Origin: Saccoglossus kowalevskii
Taxonomy: Eukaryota; Hemichordata; Enteropneusta; Harrimaniidae
Assembly: GCF_000003605.2 (NCBI RefSeq)
Contig: NW_003107097.1
Location: 258,855-291,505 of the forward strand
DNA: 32,651 nt
Direction: 5' to 3'
Shown: in pieces, positions 10,241 through 21,300 of the stretch
Layout: every line of letters begins with the position of its first letter
Position numbering within the stretch: position 1 is the stretch's first letter
Made by a program: the position numbers and the translations under genes
The notes under the pieces: generated by a model
The model's input: only the letters and a program-made list of their open reading frames with translations
Database searches by the model: none
Told to the model about the DNA's origin: nothing

Positions 10241-12271
10241 TGTGTTGCTGGGTATGGAGGATTTACTTTGATTCTACACCCCAAGGCATCTGGGACACAG
10301 ATGGCTTCAATCACTCAAAGACCACAGCACTTGAGACGGGGTTTTTTTCTGCAAACATACCCAATTTATTCACCTTACTGACATGTACATACAATAGTAC
10401 ACAGAAAAAAAGATACAACTACATATAGGAGAAGCACATTTAACTGTCCACATGGATTTAAATAAAAATACAACTGGGAGATTTCTATAGCAAAGTCTAT
10501 ATTAATTATAATGATCATCACAACCAAAAAGATGTCCCATGATTTTAGATCTATACATAAAACATAGACACAAAGACGGTTTAACCACAAATGCGTGGAT
10601 ACTCGGGCTAATTAAGTTCACAAACTTGCATATCGCATTTGTTCGTAAATGCCAGTTGTGGTCAGCAGTTTATAAAGCATTTGCGACTGAAGGCAATACC
10701 TCAGACATTGGGGACCATAGGCATCTCTTTGTGTCTGAAGTGCATTTGAATCCTATCCTTTTATTGTTAAATAGCTGAGGAAGGAGTTTAACTCATCTCC
10801 TAATATAATAGTTCCAAGTTGTAACCAAAATATGGTTAATTTACAAGATCCTTCATACAAGACTGTAGTTGTTTACTAATCTGCATACACATATTTTAAA
10901 TGAACAACCTGTGGTATAAATATTCTACACAAAGCACCTGACCTTGACTGACAAAACACAGGAATAATACAATTGGGAGTAGAATTTCAGCTGCAAGTAT
11001 AGGCTTCACAATAAAAAAAAAATTTCAATTATTGTAAAAAAAAAAATAAATAAAAATACCAATGCTAGCAACAATTAAGTACTGTCGATTTCCCAGTAGG
11101 AAGATGATTTTAAATATTGCAGATAGTAATTTGCATACATATTTTTATTATTAAATTATGTGGCTTTAACCAATTCAATACAGGCTTGAGTAAAGGGGCT
11201 AAGGGATTAACCAAACAAACAGAGGCAGCCTGAAAGTGTGTGTGCAAAGTAAAAAACAATGTTTTACTTCATGTGTCGCTACAGATTTGTTCAGTTCTTT
11301 CACCCACCACCATCATTGAATTATAATTGGTCGAAATCTTATAAGTTCAAGGTAAATTTTGTTAGAGCTGTGTGAAATATCCAAATTTCTGGATGGAAAT
11401 GTTTTTTATTTTTTTTTTCCTGAAAAAACAATTTTATACTGAGTACAAGTTTTTTGTCAGCGAGTATAGCACCACTTTGAAAATTCAAGAATCATTGGTT
11501 TCCACTTTGGTCTGTGTCATAATTTTACATGAATTCCAAGAACTTCAACTGTTTTATTTGACTTACAATTTGATTTTGTAGCAGTGAAAATTTCCCAGGA
11601 GTTATTTGGGATTTAGTCTTCAAATATGGTATCAAAGTTAAGAAAATGTTTGGCAGCTGAAAATTCAGCGGTAGACAGTAACAAACAACATTATACTCAT
11701 GAACAAGAAAGAGATCTCTTTTAATAGCATAATTAAAAGCCAATTATACCAGACCAGACGCCAATTTTGTTTACAAGACAGGTAACAGCTCCACCAAGTC
11801 ACATTCAAAATTTTATAATGGGACCTTTTACATGTCTGGCTATACAAATTGAGAAATATACTAATGGAAAGTTGTCTGGTGATGGTGATGAGCGCCGACA
11901 AACTGAATGTTGGAGTCTCCCCGCTCCTTTGGTTTACCACATAGTATTGACTAGACAGACTGTTTCTCCAATACATCCCAATAAAGAACATTTTTTTTTA
12001 ACAATTCAAGGGAGAAAAAAAAAATCCCTTTGCATCATTCATCCATATAAAAAAAAGACTGGAATTGTTTTCACACATAGTTGTGGAAAGCACGTCATAT
12101 GCTGAGAGAAAGAAAGTAAAAACCACGATAGAATAAAGAAAAGAAAAAGTAAACAACATTGAGAATTCCAACTGCTTTGCAATTTCACAAACAAAAAAAA
12201 CATTTAATGAAAATTAAAAGCGTTTCATAATTACAACTCACTAGGGAAGAGAAACAAATTAAAATTAAAGG

Positions 12272-12290
12272 ATATATATATATATATATA
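12272..12290. repeat. (AT)n microsatellite
   Basis: About nine AT units downstream of the CAS stop codon, within the possible 3' UTR. Confidence 0.9.
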
Positions 12291-13017
12291 CTAAATTGAA
12301 ATAATTTGATGTTAAAAAAATAATTTTCAAATAACTTCTCCATTAATGTCTGATAAAGCCTGTATTAAATAACATCTTTACATATATAAAAAAAAAATCA
12401 TTACAATTAAGTCCCAAATGTTGTTTATTATAAAAATCAGAAATGGACAGTAAAGAGAACAATATCGAGGCTTTAATCCGACGTGTAGTGGTGGTAGTGA
12501 CAAGTGATCTTAAAACAGTGTTCGTATTCCAGAGGAAAAGTACAAGCCTGAATATAAACATACACATGTAATGCAAATCAACTACATAGGAAGTTCTATT
12601 TGCCACAGTAAAAACATTTCATATACTTTCCTACTGCAGAGGATGTCTAAAATCATGCAATCAGCAATAATTCTAAATATGAGCAAGAACATGAAGTAAT
12701 CTGATACTAACAAAACTACAGCAGTGACTACTGTTCATTTACAACTATCTTTCATGCTATGTACGTACTACGGAACCAAGAAAGGTGGACAAAATTGAGA
12801 ACACACAGAAACACTTCCATCGATAAATGTTTTCACCTGCTATGTTGACTTTTTGTCTGATACTCCAAGATCAGAACACTTAAGGCGATTGAAGCAGTTA
12901 TTACACACATACACAGTACGACTTTTCAAGTATTGAATCTCGATAATGGCATTTAATGAGACCCAAGAGAAAAATCCCACAAGATCTAAAGCACAGCAAA
13001 ATTGTTTCTCGGCACTA

Positions 13018-13023
13018 TTTATT
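13018..13023 (-). terminator. Proximal candidate poly(A) signal AATAAA
   Basis: AATAAA on the minus strand about 110 nt downstream of the stop codon. It is the first consensus hexamer after the gene. AT-rich DNA makes chance matches common, and the downstream sequence is not strongly GU-rich, so a distal site is equally possible. Confidence 0.3.
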
Positions 13024-13132
13024 TTCTGTGTCACATGGCAAATGATACAATCTTAACACCGCTCCGTCTATCCATTTTTTATACAATATTATAGTTAAAA
13101 TCCGAAATGTGTTTAGATTATAAGGCTTGACA

Positions 13133-15331
13133 TTACAGCGAAGCTGACTGAAACACCATAGATTTTAAGTTTTGTGAGCCGTGAGAAATGTCACTAACCC
13201 GATCAACCATCTCCTGTATGGCTTGGATGGATGGATACTGAAGTGCAGCCGTTTTGATGGCCGAAACAGTGACCTTCAGACATTGGCATAAACAGTCAGT
13301 ACAGTGCATAACTTTGTTTCGCACGTCAGTGTTGCTAATATTTCGGTACAGCGTGTCACCTATAAATACGAGCTTGTGAGCACAGAGTACCACAAATTTG
13401 CCATGAGCTACAAACATCTTTGGGGGTTGGTTGGTTTTTACAGCATTGAAAAAGGCATCAATGGCATTGTTCAAAGATGTTGCCAACTCGTTCATTTGAT
13501 CTGCATAGAATGTTAAAAGATGTTTATCATTGGCTGCTAAAATTGATTGTCTATTGCTTTGAGGGGGTGTCCACTTAGATGGATCAATATCGACTGATTT
13601 CGTAGCATCTTTCTCAAGTGCTTCAAATTGTTTTTTCTGGTGCTGCTGTAGCTGTTCCTGTTTCACAACATCACCTTCTTCATTCAGGATTTTTTTTTGT
13701 CGTTTTTCAAACTCTTCTTTTCCTTCTAAATGCACATAATCATAGTCATCCAGCCAACCTTTCCCGTAATGAGCTTTTTCTGACTTTTCTGGAGAACCTG
13801 TTGGTTTTCCAGGTTCGTGTGCCAACTGTTGGGTCTGAATTTGCTCCTTTGCCAGCGGCATCTCTTTCTCAGCTTCATTTTTCATCCAATTGGATTTAAG
13901 TTTCATAGAGGGAATCGGGCTTGCAGTAGGCGATACCCTTGGTGAAACCCTTGCGATTTGCCCGACAGATCCTGGTGGGTTAGGAAGCGGGCGACATTGA
14001 ACAGGAGAATTGCTATTCTGTCTGGCTCGTTTGAATATCAAATTTGAGTTACCATGAATCACTGAAGTCAATTGCCTGGTATCATCGGGCATGCTGCGGG
14101 CACACATCACAATCTGATCCAAATCATCGGGAGTCTTCAGGCTTTCCGTCATGCATAATTTAGTGACCTGCCAATTTATATCTTCTAAAGCATCCCAAGA
14201 CTTACTGATGACAATCAGAGTGTCTTCTAAAGGCTGCAACATGTTTTTCAGCTTTCTTTGCAAATTATAATCAGTAGCTTTGGCCGAGTTAACAGCAGCA
14301 CCTCGTCCAAATTCTATTATGTCCCGTAGAACTGTTTTAATTTCGTTGCATGCAGCTCTGATTTCATAAATCTTCGGCTCAAGACTAGATCTCCGCCTCC
14401 AGCTGCTACTAACAAAACTCAGTAAATGTGATACTGAAGATGCAACTCGCTGTTGTAATTTTACTAACATGTCCATTGCAGCATCTAAATCAATGTTCAA
14501 TTCCCTGGCTGGCAGTAATTTGCATTCGCTAACTGAAAGTCCGCTCATACTGCTATTGACATTAGTTATGATGGACTGGGTACCAGGTGTACCAATCACA
14601 TCTTGCCTGTCTCGAGTAACCTGAGGCGGTACGTCATAAACATAATCGTCATCGTTGTCATTTTTGTTAACCGTTACAACTCCCATACTTTTCGGGACAT
14701 CATATAAATCAGCCGCAAGATGTTTCGGAGGAACATCATAAAACTCCTCTGGGTACTGTCCACCTTTAACTGAAGGTGGAACGTCATATGTTTCTGAACC
14801 ATCAGAGAATGGATTTGGCACATCATAGTCTTCTTCCAAATGATCCGGTAACGCTGTCGTCTTCGTTGGTTTAAGTGACTTAATATGCTCAGGAGGTACA
14901 TCATACACCTCCTCTGGGTATGACCCCTGAGCAGGAAAGTCATGCCTTGGTGGGACATCATACATTTCAGTTGGTATTTTACCAATATGACTTTGTGAAT
15001 GGTTATAAGGTTCAGTAGGATGATGACTGGGTGGGACGTCGTACAGCTCCGTTGGGTAACCGTGACTTGGTGGTATATCATAAATCTCAGTCGGTAAATT
15101 TCCTTCCAGGTGATGGCTGGGGGGTACATCATACAGCTCTTGCTCGGGGGATTCTTGTTGTACTGCCATGCTTCGTGGTGTATCGTACATTTCCTGTGAG
15201 TCAGCTGAAGTCATTTGAAAATTTGGTGGATATCTTGTTGGTGGCACATCATAATCCTCGCCTTCATCTTGACTAGTATTGACAGTTCCACCTTGATAAA
15301 AAAGGTGTCTGGGTCTCTGCAGTGTTGGTGT
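13133..15331 (-). CDS. BCAR1: Coding exon 3: substrate domain, helical bundle, Src-binding site and CAS C-terminal domain
   Basis: The acceptor on the minus strand is TTTTTATTTTCTTCTAG, then ACACCAACACTG; the reading frame is open from there for 732 codons to TAA at 13135-13133. It starts TPTLQRPRHLFYQ and reaches the first local motif EDYDVPP at residues 118-124. Twelve YDxP motifs follow within about 210 residues. The serine-rich bundle contains IDLDAAMDML, a loop WRRRSSLEP that could be a basophilic kinase site, LDQIVMCARSMPDD and VIHGNSNLIFKRA. Then come CRPLPNPP, a serine/proline stretch RVSPRVSPTASP, DDYDYVHLEGKEEFEK, a Q/K-rich segment with coiled-coil character and the CAS C-terminal domain. 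Four domains in one exon without introns differs from vertebrate BCAR1, whose matching region is spread over several exons. Confidence 0.96.
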   Translation of the reverse strand, partial: TPTLQRPRHLFYQGGTVNTSQDEGEDYDVPPTRYPPNFQMTSADSQEMYDTPRSMAVQQESPEQELYDVPPSHHLEGNLPTEIYDIPPSHGYPTELYDVPPSHHPTEPYNHSQSHIGKIPTEMYDVPPRHDFPAQGSYPEEVYDVPPEHIKSLKPTKTTALPDHLEEDYDVPNPFSDGSETYDVPPSVKGGQYPEEFYDVPPKHLAADLYDVPKSMGVVTVNKNDNDDDYVYDVPPQVTRDRQDVIGTPGTQSIITNVNSSMSGLSVSECKLLPARELNIDLDAAMDMLVKLQQRVASSVSHLLSFVSSSWRRRSSLEPKIYEIRAACNEIKTVLRDIIEFGRGAAVNSAKATDYNLQRKLKNMLQPLEDTLIVISKSWDALEDINWQVTKLCMTESLKTPDDLDQIVMCARSMPDDTRQLTSVIHGNSNLIFKRARQNSNSPVQCRPLPNPPGSVGQIARVSPRVSPTASPIPSMKLKSNWMKNEAEKEMPLAKEQIQTQQLAHEPGKPTGSPEKSEKAHYGKGWLDDYDYVHLEGKEEFEKRQKKILNEEGDVVKQEQLQQHQKKQFEALEKDATKSVDIDPSKWTPPQSNRQSILAANDKHLLTFYADQMNELATSLNNAIDAFFNAVKTNQPPKMFVAHGKFVVLCAHKLVFIGDTLYRNISNTDVRNKVMHCTDCLCQCLKVTVSAIKTAALQYPSIQAIQEMVDRVSDISHGSQNLKSMVFQSASL

Positions 15332-18300
15332 CTAGAAGAAAATAAAAATTCAAGTGAAAATCAGTGTTATGTATATAAATCAGCAAATTAAAACTAAACT
15401 AAACACAGATAATTTACTAATTACTATAATTTAGAGAAATAGGTGTAAGAACAAAATAATGTAAACTGCTTTTACTTTTGAGTATTCATGCATAAGAGAG
15501 AAACACAGTATTTGTAGCAGCGACTATAGCATTTTGGATTTTAAGACAGCTAGTGACAGCGAAATTTTGATTTCAGAAATGCCTTCAAATTTGATGATTA
15601 TAAAATTTGACGATTTACTAGATGTGAAATCACACGTCCAATTGTTCATAGCTGACAGTTTTTTAAAAGTCTGCCAACTGAATACAAAAATTGAAGCATG
15701 TAATAACATCTGTCAGCAAACAGTTGCATCTACACGACCGATAATACACGTCTAACACCCTGTCGGCCGACTACAGTCGGCTGTGTCTTTTCACTTTAAG
15801 CCAGTATGCAGTAAATCTAATGTATTGGTTATGTGTGCTTCTGATAGACAAAAAGGTCAGCAGAAATCAACCATATAAACACAATGTATGCAAACACAGA
15901 GCAGGGATTGTATAACAGCCGGCTACCAAATTATATTATACCTTAATACCACTTATCTTAGTAATAAAAATGACTCAACTGAAGGTTGAGTAGTGAAATA
16001 ATAATGTTTCTTAGCTACAGCGGTTTACAGCCACTGTCAGCTGTACTCATATTAAGATGATATGTAACTAATACACCCTACAACAGATAGGGAGTGTGCA
16101 ATGTGTACAAGCTAAACCACTGAACGTCGTCACAAACAGCATGGTTTACAGCCAGGCCAACAACAAACACAACACCTTTGACATATCAAGCACCAACAGG
16201 TCTGGGCCCCCTATGTTGTTGATGGGATGGGGGCTGGTTAATTGCGCCTAACAAATTGAAAATGACATGATGTCAGAAAGAAAAGCCGTCGCTGCTATAT
16301 AGTGGGTTAAATTTAACTGAAGCGATTGGGTTGGTAAAATAAACACACAAATTATGATCTATTAGTAGGTGAAAAGCAATCCTTTGGATCACCCACGGAA
16401 TACTTCGTTTACAAGTCATGTAAGAGAAGGTTAGTCAGCAGCTTAAGTAGGAGTTTTAAAACAAAAGAAATCCAGACGTAATCAGGAAAATTTGACGCAA
16501 AGGGGCGGCGTTGAAATATGCCAAAACCAACCCTGATTGGCTTCCGAGAAGTTCCTCTGGTTTATTTATTTATTCCTGTAACAGGAGTTATTAGAGCTCC
16601 AGTGAGAAGTGATTTGTTTTTAATATCCTGATTCGGTTAATTTAGTAACTTTGTTGGTATTATGCTGATTCCAAAGAACGATGCCACTGACTATGCGAAA
16701 AAAGAATTATATTATTTTCGTTAACTTGAACATGTGCGTTCCAGATCAGTCATGGGTGCAGGACCTAAATAACAGTGAACTTGAAGCTGCATGTGTAAGG
16801 TTAAATGTGAAAGCAGCACTCAAAATATGTTATAACTGACTTGATGTTGATACTAATCTCAGGACATGGAGGGTGGATACAACAAATATCATTAAACATG
16901 CAAATTAGTAGCCCTATTCAATGTAAATCAGATCCACCATGTTCAGATATTTAGTAGGGACACACAACAAAGCTACAGTATACATTTAAACAGTACGTCT
17001 TACTCAATTTGCTAAACACTGTATATAGCTACCTAAGTATCAGTTGAAAATGAAAAAAAAACAAATTCAACTATGTTACTTTCAAAACATGCCCAACCAG
17101 TGTTTGGCATGCCAGTGTAACTAACACCACTACCACACCCACCAAAGTACTTAATCACTGAACATATCTCCCTATTTCATCACCAACTGTCTAAATAATC
17201 TTATAAGATTTAAGGACAGGGAATAAAATAAACAACCAGATGATGATGCCCAAATTTGTCAATTAGCATTGCGCTTTTATTTTTATTTTATTAACATGGC
17301 AGATCAGCTTTCAGTGAGTCGATTCTACTTTGGACTTCACACAGACTGGAACAAGAAGATTTATGACACACCAAATAGCAGTAGCATCAGCCTGGTATGA
17401 AAAACATGTTTTCCCAATTTACATTAGGTATGGATCAGTGCTTTGGCCATGTACCAAAATATCTTACTTTTAGATGGAACATGTCAGGAAAATTTGATTT
17501 ACAGTCAATGATTATACAAGTGGCATGCTCGATTAAGGGCAGGCTCACTTATGTTTTAGTGGGAGGGAAAGTCAAGTGCCAAACGAAACCTTTAAAAAAC
17601 AAAAACAAGCACTGGTCTGAATAGAAAACAATAAATGGCATTCTGCAAAAAATGATTAACTTCTAAACTTGACATGATGGATATCTGTATGTAAATTCAA
17701 CCTTTTTTTTTGTTGTTTTACGGCAGGAAATATAATACCGAGTTGGTCTACTTCAAAACTTAAACACCCACCTGGAACCTTATCTAGTAGAATTTTCTTG
17801 CAGTACTTAAGAATACATTTGTGTTGTGAAATGTAAACAATCTATTCAATGAAGAGTAAAACGAGCCATTGACTCACCTTGGTAGGTGATTTACCCCAGG
17901 TCCCTTGTTGCTGAGGTGATTTTCCCATCATTTTCCGCAACTCATGCGGATTATCGTACATTCCTGCTAGTAACTTTAACCGGTTTCCTGGTGCAATGCC
18001 CTGTCTGCCATTCAGGGAACACAACCACCATCCTTCCAAACCATTGGTGTTCTGTTCAATCACTGTCACTACATCGCCTTTGCGAAATGCTAATTCGTCT
18101 GGGGCTTCAGCCACATTCTCGTATAGAGCTTTGGCCAGTACACGCTGCAATGAATGAAAAAAAACAAACATTAAAAATAATTATTGAAGTGGATTATGGA
18201 TGATCAGGCCTTGGAAAGCAAAAAGTGCTGGGTGTTTACAACATATACTATACTCCTTTACATTCACTGAGTTTAATTTTAGTGGTTTGATGTTATCTAC

Positions 18301-21300
18301 TACGTTAAATTCACTGTTTTAGGAAGGAAACAATACATTCTATGGTCAAATTTGCATAGTCACTGTGTTTTAATTTAGCAATTAGCAAAAAATAATTAAG
18401 CCCTATGTACAATATATCAAGACTCGCTGACCCATACACTTTGTATAATTATAGTGTAATATTCATGTTAACAGTCAAAACTTGCCTCCATCTATGGGTT
18501 GGGTTGTTTTAGTATTTCATGACATCACAGTTATGATGAAAGACCTTACAAACACAACAATTAAATATTGAGTACTTCAGTTCAGTTTAGCAACCACTTC
18601 CTCACTGCGGGGTGTGCTGATAATATTACACACGATATGATTCACTACAAGGTTCATCTCACTGATAGTCTAAGAGATTTCAGGTATTAGCAGTCTGGTT
18701 AATGTTCTCCCAGTATTTTCATCATGTTTCACACACAGGATTAGCCACTCACAAGGAGATTACCACTGAAGCTGTGAAATGTCTAATTTCAGTAAAATCA
18801 CACCAATTAATCCGGATCACAGTGGATTATTCATTCAACTGAGCTGGCTTGGCAAATTAGCCTTCTCTTTTAGTTTTTCCATAAATACTGGAAACATGTC
18901 ATGTGACTAAGCATGTTATTCATGGATGAATACTACCTTGTCTCCATTGATTAAATTGAAGCAAGCAAGGTCAAATTAAATAGGACAGCTGATCACGAAT
19001 AGGGCTTCCTTCTCTTTTTTTTTTTGTTAGAAATTTGACCCAAGGAATTATTTAGAAGATAATTATGATCTAGTATTTGTTGGTTTTGCACATAAACTAA
19101 CAAGTAGGTCACAACAAGAAACATGACAGATCTAATCTTTATTCATAGCTATGACAGTGTTTGTTTAACTTGGAACTATGATATCAAGGTCGGTTAGAAA
19201 CAATACTGTTTCTGAAAAGGACCACACACATGATGATGTGAAATTACAAAACCCAGGACCCACAAGAGATTTGAAATGAGAAACACCCAATTCTCACTAA
19301 ACAGACATTTGGAATATTTTACTCACACGCATGATTGAAACCATGTATCACAATGTAGTTGCAAAATTTTCAGGAAATTAAAAAAAAAATGAACCAAATT
19401 ATTCAACACCAAGATTACATGTACAAGGAAAAAAAAAAAAAAAATTGAAAGGCTGGATAGCTTAAGGAATGCCTAGTTACCAAAGAAACCGAGGCATTAG
19501 CCAAGCGACTATTTCCGGTAGGACAATTGATGAATGGATATAAAAATAGCAATGTTTAGTACATGGCTGTAAAAAAACCTAGTATTAACGTTTTCATTAT
19601 GCAAAGTGTAAAACAGGTGAGGATACTCCAGATAACTGTTCTGTTTTTTTCCTAATGTCAATAACCTATTCAACCAATAAAAAAGTGAAACGAAACATGT
19701 ATTGAACCATACCAACATGAACACTTTGTGAAATGGACAATATGTTTTCATTAAATGATTATAAAGAATTATTGATTTGAGAACAACTCATTTGCATTTT
19801 ATTGATATCACTAGAGTGGCTGGAAGACATAAAATACGTCTTAACATGTATGCTAATATACACTGTACTACTATAGAGATGATGGGGACAGATTTTAAAT
19901 TCTGCAAAATTTGCTATAATTTGAGCATATGTAGTGTTTTTTTATTATAAGGCTTTACCAAACATTATGAATTTGAATAAAAAATTAAGCACCACCTATA
20001 ATTTTATTTTTATTGATATTACCGGTGTGTTTATGTTCACACCACTTTTATCCTAAAGCATATAGGTCTCAAAACTGGTTAAACAAAATCTTTGATGTCA
20101 ATACACAGCTACAAGCAAGTAAACATGTGGAATCAGTTACAGTGTCATGCCTAGCTCTGAATACAACTGACATAGATTGCTCTGTTAATTAATAATTAAC
20201 GAGAAATGGGGCAGAGATGTGTAAAGATGCGATAAATTGTAAAACAGATTAACCATCTGCAGCCCAGAGCTGGGAATACTCGGTCTCCTTTAAACATAAC
20301 TTGTACCGAGACATAAATTATTAAAACCATCTACGTACACGTAGAATACAATGATTGAGAATCAGAAATCAAAGAAGCAGAGATCCTGTATTTTGTGTTT
20401 GCTGTACCGTACACATAAAAAAGACTGTTGGTGCAAACAACATTTGTATTGACGTACAATGGATTATTTGCTTGACCCCGTCATTTATCAAAGTTGACAT
20501 AAGACAGGTGAGCTAGCCAGCCACACAGGAAATGGTGGAAATATAGACTAACATCATCACAACCCAAAAACTTAGTATCAAAAAAACAAGCAAACAAGGA
20601 ACACAAAATTATTTAATAGCAACTGAAGGTCTTGTATAAAAACAGGTGCATGTTATTTCCAGGTAGATCTTTACATAGTGTTGATTCATTAGCTTAATGG
20701 TTCTCAGCAGTTATACCTCGACTAAGTGCCCCCAGTTAAAATCCAATCTAAGATAAGCCTCACCTCATGGCCCACAGGAGGCCCGAACATTTGAACAGTT
20801 TGGTGGTCACATTACAAGACAGTCACGTAAGAAATACCATATGCTCTACCGACCAATGACAAACATACTCAATCAACGACATTAAATATTCATTCAACTC
20901 ACCACCGCCATCTTTAGACCTGTTCAGTTGGCCGACTCACGAACACATAGTTCAGTAGAGATTGTAGAATGTAAAAGATAAGGGGAATACTGAATTTTAG
21001 AAGAATTAAGAGAAAGGTCCTCAAAAACAGCTGTAATCAGGCTGACTGCTAAACATGTACTCAGCCTCGACCGACACAGTCCCAGCATGCTTTGCATCAG
21101 CCAGTGGAATGACTCATACTATGGGTCTTTGTAAGTACACAATAGTGGAGATATACCAACAGGATATACACACCCTTTTGATTTTTGGAATCAGTTTCCA
21201 GAAATTTCTTACTTTAATACATGTTTAAAAATATCCTGTTAATTGTACAAATTAATTAAACAAGAAATGTTTAATTAATAATTAAATTAGTGAATAAATA

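Larger units (their letters stand above)
10241..13132 (-). other. Possible 3' UTR and downstream flank of the CAS gene
   Basis: No convincing coding sequence lies here. Candidate poly(A) signals AATAAA on the minus strand occur at 13023-13018 (about 110 nt past the stop), 12429-12424 (followed by a T-rich tract), 11410-11405 and 10370-10365 (followed by GGGTATGTTTGC, a plausible GU-rich downstream element). Which of these is used, and so the UTR length, cannot be decided by eye. Open frames on both strands near 11.5-12.1 kb overlap each other and have no recognisable domain. Confidence 0.35.

Noticed and set aside
11767-12105. 112-codon plus-strand frame in the possible 3' UTR
   Set aside because: Starts without ATG, overlaps another frame on the opposite strand and includes A-rich runs read as lysines.
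14674-15132. 152-codon minus-strand frame overlapping the substrate domain
   Set aside because: It is the shifted frame of the repeated YDVPP coding sequence; repeat composition keeps it free of stops. No independent evidence.
19317-19345. Another ATG plus phase-0 GTGAGT on the minus strand (MVSIMR)
   Set aside because: Very AT-rich context, no promoter-like motifs and a poor start context; such short ATG-donor pairs arise by chance.
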